A stretch of DNA of 16,264 nt. Origin: JBHPCZ01 sp042573625. GTDB lineage: Bacteria; Desulfobacterota; Desulfobacteria; Desulfobacterales; UBA11574. This document shows positions 14,705 to 16,264 of this stretch, piece after piece. Position numbers and translations under genes: made by a program. Each line of letters starts with the position of its first letter. Position 1 is the first letter of the stretch. The notes under the pieces are model-generated. The model worked only from the letters and a program-made list of their open reading frames with translations, searched no databases and was not told the DNA's origin. Location of the stretch: assembly GCA_042573625.1 (NCBI GenBank), contig JBHPCZ010000077.1, positions 1-16,264 on the forward strand. The letters run 5' to 3'.

Positions 14705-15432
14705 TTTAGCAAGTACTCTTCTTTTACGTTGCTCATGGCCCTGAAAATATTGCCCCTGATTTTTCTATTACCGGCATAAAGCTGCTTTAGAAGCATCCTT
14801 ATTTCCTGCCGCTTGGAATTATTCGCCGAAGGGCATGGATTGATAAAATCCGGAAAATCTTTTTCTTTTGCAAAACGTTCTATAACATCCTTGCCGACAA
14901 AAGCAAGGGGCCTTATCAACGTAAAACTATCCTGAAAAAAAGACTGGGAAGGAACCATGGTGCTGATCTCTCCGGCATAACAAATATTCATAAACAAGGT
15001 TTCAATGATATCATCCTTGTTATGCCCGAGTGCCAGCTTGTTGCATCCAAGCTCATCCGCAATTTCAAAAAAGCGCTTTCTGCGCAATCTGGAACATAAG
15101 AAACAGGGATTTTCACGATTTTCGGAACTGTGGGCCAGAATCCCATAGTCTGTCAATTCAACTCTCAGGTTAATTCCTGCTTCTTTGCAATGCTCGGATA
15201 GAGACCGACCAAAGCCGTTTTCAAATCCGGGGTCGATATGCACCGCAGACAGTTCATAATTAATGGGTATGCGGTGCTGGCGCTCTTTTAAAATCCACAG
15301 TAAGGCAAGACTGTCACTTCCGCCGGATAGTCCCACCAAAACGCGATCTCCATCAGAGATCATATCGTACCGGTGCAACGCTTTGCCCACGTCCCTGTTC
15401 AGCACCTTGTATGTACGGCTGTGCTTCGGCAA
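14701..15432 (-). CDS. ttcA: TtcA-like PP-loop tRNA thiolase
   Basis: A 243-residue ATP-pyrophosphatase with the PP-loop LSGGSDS (35-41). CFLC (Cys110, Cys113) and Cys200 (NPCPS) match the three cysteines that hold the [4Fe-4S] cluster in TtcA, with similar spacing. TtcA makes 2-thiocytidine at tRNA position 32; TilS-type lysidine synthases lack these cysteines. It is shorter than E. coli TtcA (311), mainly at the C-terminus. The start is TTG 15432, four bases after the rpoZ stop, with no clear ribosome binding site; a GTG at residue 10 is an alternative. The downstream folE2 overlaps by four bases. Confidence 0.85.
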   Translation of the reverse strand: MPKHSRTYKVLNRDVGKALHRYDMISDGDRVLVGLSGGSDSLALLWILKERQHRIPINYELSAVHIDPGFENGFGRSLSEHCKEAGINLRVELTDYGILAHSSENRENPCFLCSRLRRKRFFEIADELGCNKLALGHNKDDIIETLFMNICYAGEISTMVPSQSFFQDSFTLIRPLAFVGKDVIERFAKEKDFPDFINPCPSANNSKRQEIRMLLKQLYAGNRKIRGNIFRAMSNVKEEYLLK

Positions 15433-15436
15433 TACA

Positions 15437-15658
15437 CTATGTCGGTGTTTCAGATTGATCTTGATCTGTATCTGCTTTGATTTTTATCTTTCCTGCAGCA
15501 ATCTCCCTTAAGGAAACAACAATATCTTCGTTCTTGGGTGAACTCACCAAGTACTCTGATCCCTCACGGATTTGTCTTACACGCTTTGAAGCCATGTTAA
15601 CCAGTACAAAGCGGTTGGATACTCGTTTCAAACAATCTTCTATCGTAATACGTGCCAC
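15437..15658 (-). CDS. rpoZ: RNA polymerase omega subunit
   Basis: A 73-residue protein starting MARITIEDCLKRVSNRFVLV, the RpoZ signature, with ASKRVRQI in the next helix. Omega assists assembly of the beta' subunit. The start chosen is GTG 15658: the in-frame ATG at 15670 lies on top of GGAGG, which is exactly the ribosome binding site five bases before the GTG. A glutamine/aspartate-rich tail follows the helical core. It lies 63 bases after greA and four bases before ttcA. Confidence 0.93.
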   Translation of the reverse strand: MARITIEDCLKRVSNRFVLVNMASKRVRQIREGSEYLVSSPKNEDIVVSLREIAAGKIKIKADTDQDQSETPT

Positions 15659-15683
15659 AAAAACCTCCATAATTAAACTTAGA

Positions 15684-15716
15684 TAGTGCCCATTTATAAT
15701 TTCTGGATGGACACTA
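15684..15716 (-). repeat. Short hairpin repeat, copy B (greA-rpoZ gap)
   Basis: On the minus strand TAGTGTCCAT and ATGGGCACTA flank a 13-base loop; the arms pair at all positions allowing one G-T. The sequence shares CCATCCAGAAAT and the ending GCAC with copy A at 5642-5669. It fills nearly all of the gap between greA and rpoZ. Confidence 0.55.
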
Positions 15717-15721
15717 GATAA

Positions 15722-16189
15722 CTACAGTATGTCGATCAGTTCATAGTATCTTTTCCCGCCGGGGGCCTCTATAGTGATCTCATCTCCCGGTTTTTTTCCG
15801 ATCATCGCTCTTCCAAGAGGTGAAGTGATGGATATGCGGCCTTTCGCGACATTTGATTCATCCGGCCCCACAAGTTGATATTCAACATTTTCACCCGTAT
15901 CTATATTCTCAAGCACGACCGAAGCTGCAAACACAACCCGGTCCTTGGGGAGTGTATCGGCATCGATGATATCAGCATGGGCCAGCTTATGACCCAATTC
16001 GTTTAACCGTCCCTCAATAAATGCCTGTCGATCTTTAGCCGCTTCAAACTCAGCATTCTCGGTGATGTCTCCATGGCTGCGGGCCTCTTCAATCGCCCTG
16101 ATATTCCTGGGTCGTTCAATTTTGGTAATACGCTCCAGTTCCTTTTTCAGGGCCTCATATCCTTCTCTTGTAATGGGTACTCGCTCCAA
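15722..16189 (-). CDS. greA: Transcript cleavage factor GreA
   Basis: A 155-residue protein that reactivates backtracked RNA polymerase by stimulating transcript cleavage through the secondary channel. The coiled-coil tip has the key acidic residues Asp41 and Glu44 in GDITENAEFEAA (40-51), and the C-terminal domain has TSPLGRAMIGKKPGDE. The start is taken at TTG 16189 (giving MERVPITREGYEAL, the usual family start), seven bases after AGGAG. The frame is open upstream to 16246, but those residues do not resemble GreA and they cross a hairpin. It is the first gene of the run greA-rpoZ-ttcA-folE2. Confidence 0.93.
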   Translation of the reverse strand: MERVPITREGYEALKKELERITKIERPRNIRAIEEARSHGDITENAEFEAAKDRQAFIEGRLNELGHKLAHADIIDADTLPKDRVVFAASVVLENIDTGENVEYQLVGPDESNVAKGRISITSPLGRAMIGKKPGDEITIEAPGGKRYYELIDIL

Positions 16190-16212
16190 ACCTAAACTCC
16201 TGCCAAAAATCA

Positions 16213-16235
16213 GCAATTTCCGGTTAGGAAATTGC
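16213..16235 (-). terminator. Hairpin with short U-run ahead of greA
   Basis: On the minus strand GCAATTTCC-TAACC-GGAAATTGC is a 9-bp perfect stem followed by TGATTTTTGG. It ends about 11 bases before the greA AGGAG. It could close the upstream transcript or act as a leader attenuator for greA. The stem is A/T-rich and the U-run is five long, so strength is moderate. Confidence 0.5.
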
Positions 16236-16264
16236 ATAAAAAGCATGTAAAATTATGGAATTAG

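Overview
The window reads as a piece of a free-living, anaerobic-type deltaproteobacterial chromosome (Desulfobacterota, probably Desulfobacterales). This is an inference from gene content and order (greA-rpoZ-ttcA-folE2, a YcaO-TPR protein, TMTC-like TPR membrane proteins, a glycerate 2-kinase of the MOFRL type) and from moderately AT-rich DNA; no rRNA or taxonomic marker is present. Most genes are housekeeping or conserved, but several gaps between them hold repeats, and the left end is a rearranged paralogue cluster.

Left region (1-3131, minus strand): a family of integral-membrane, TMTC-like (protein O-mannosyltransferase type) proteins with C-terminal TPRs. One complete copy (1014-3131) is followed downstream by an amino-terminal scrap of a different family member (540-857), and then by the start of a close second copy (1-505) that runs out of the window. 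The two close copies are nearly identical at both ends of the shared part but clearly diverged in the middle, which suggests gene conversion or selection on one loop.

3441-5468: a tRNA-Ala(CGC) gene on the minus strand with a good promoter, then a plus-strand YcaO-TPR fusion whose stop codon abuts a 166-bp terminal-inverted-repeat element (MITE-like). Next to this is one copy of a short hairpin repeat; another copy sits between greA and rpoZ.

5672-8747 (minus strand): a dynamin-like large GTPase followed by a solo ParA/MinD-type ATPase, separated only by a nearly perfect 26-bp palindrome. No ParB partner is visible. This two-gene unit is the best candidate here for an undescribed system, possibly ATPase-positioned membrane remodelling.

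9236-13881: a 48-residue four-cysteine, lysine-tailed small protein; YqgE/AlgH; a divergent promoter pair with perfectly matched -35 boxes; glycerate 2-kinase; a repeat-bearing gap; D-aminoacyl-tRNA deacylase; and a PBP4-type D-Ala-D-Ala carboxypeptidase with an uncertain N-terminus.

13919-16264 (minus strand): an operon-like run greA, rpoZ, ttcA, folE2 linking transcription fidelity, RNA polymerase assembly, tRNA thiolation and pterin/queuosine precursor synthesis. ttcA and folE2 overlap by ATGA, and non-ATG starts (TTG/GTG) are likely for greA, rpoZ and ttcA. A hairpin with a U-run lies just ahead of greA.
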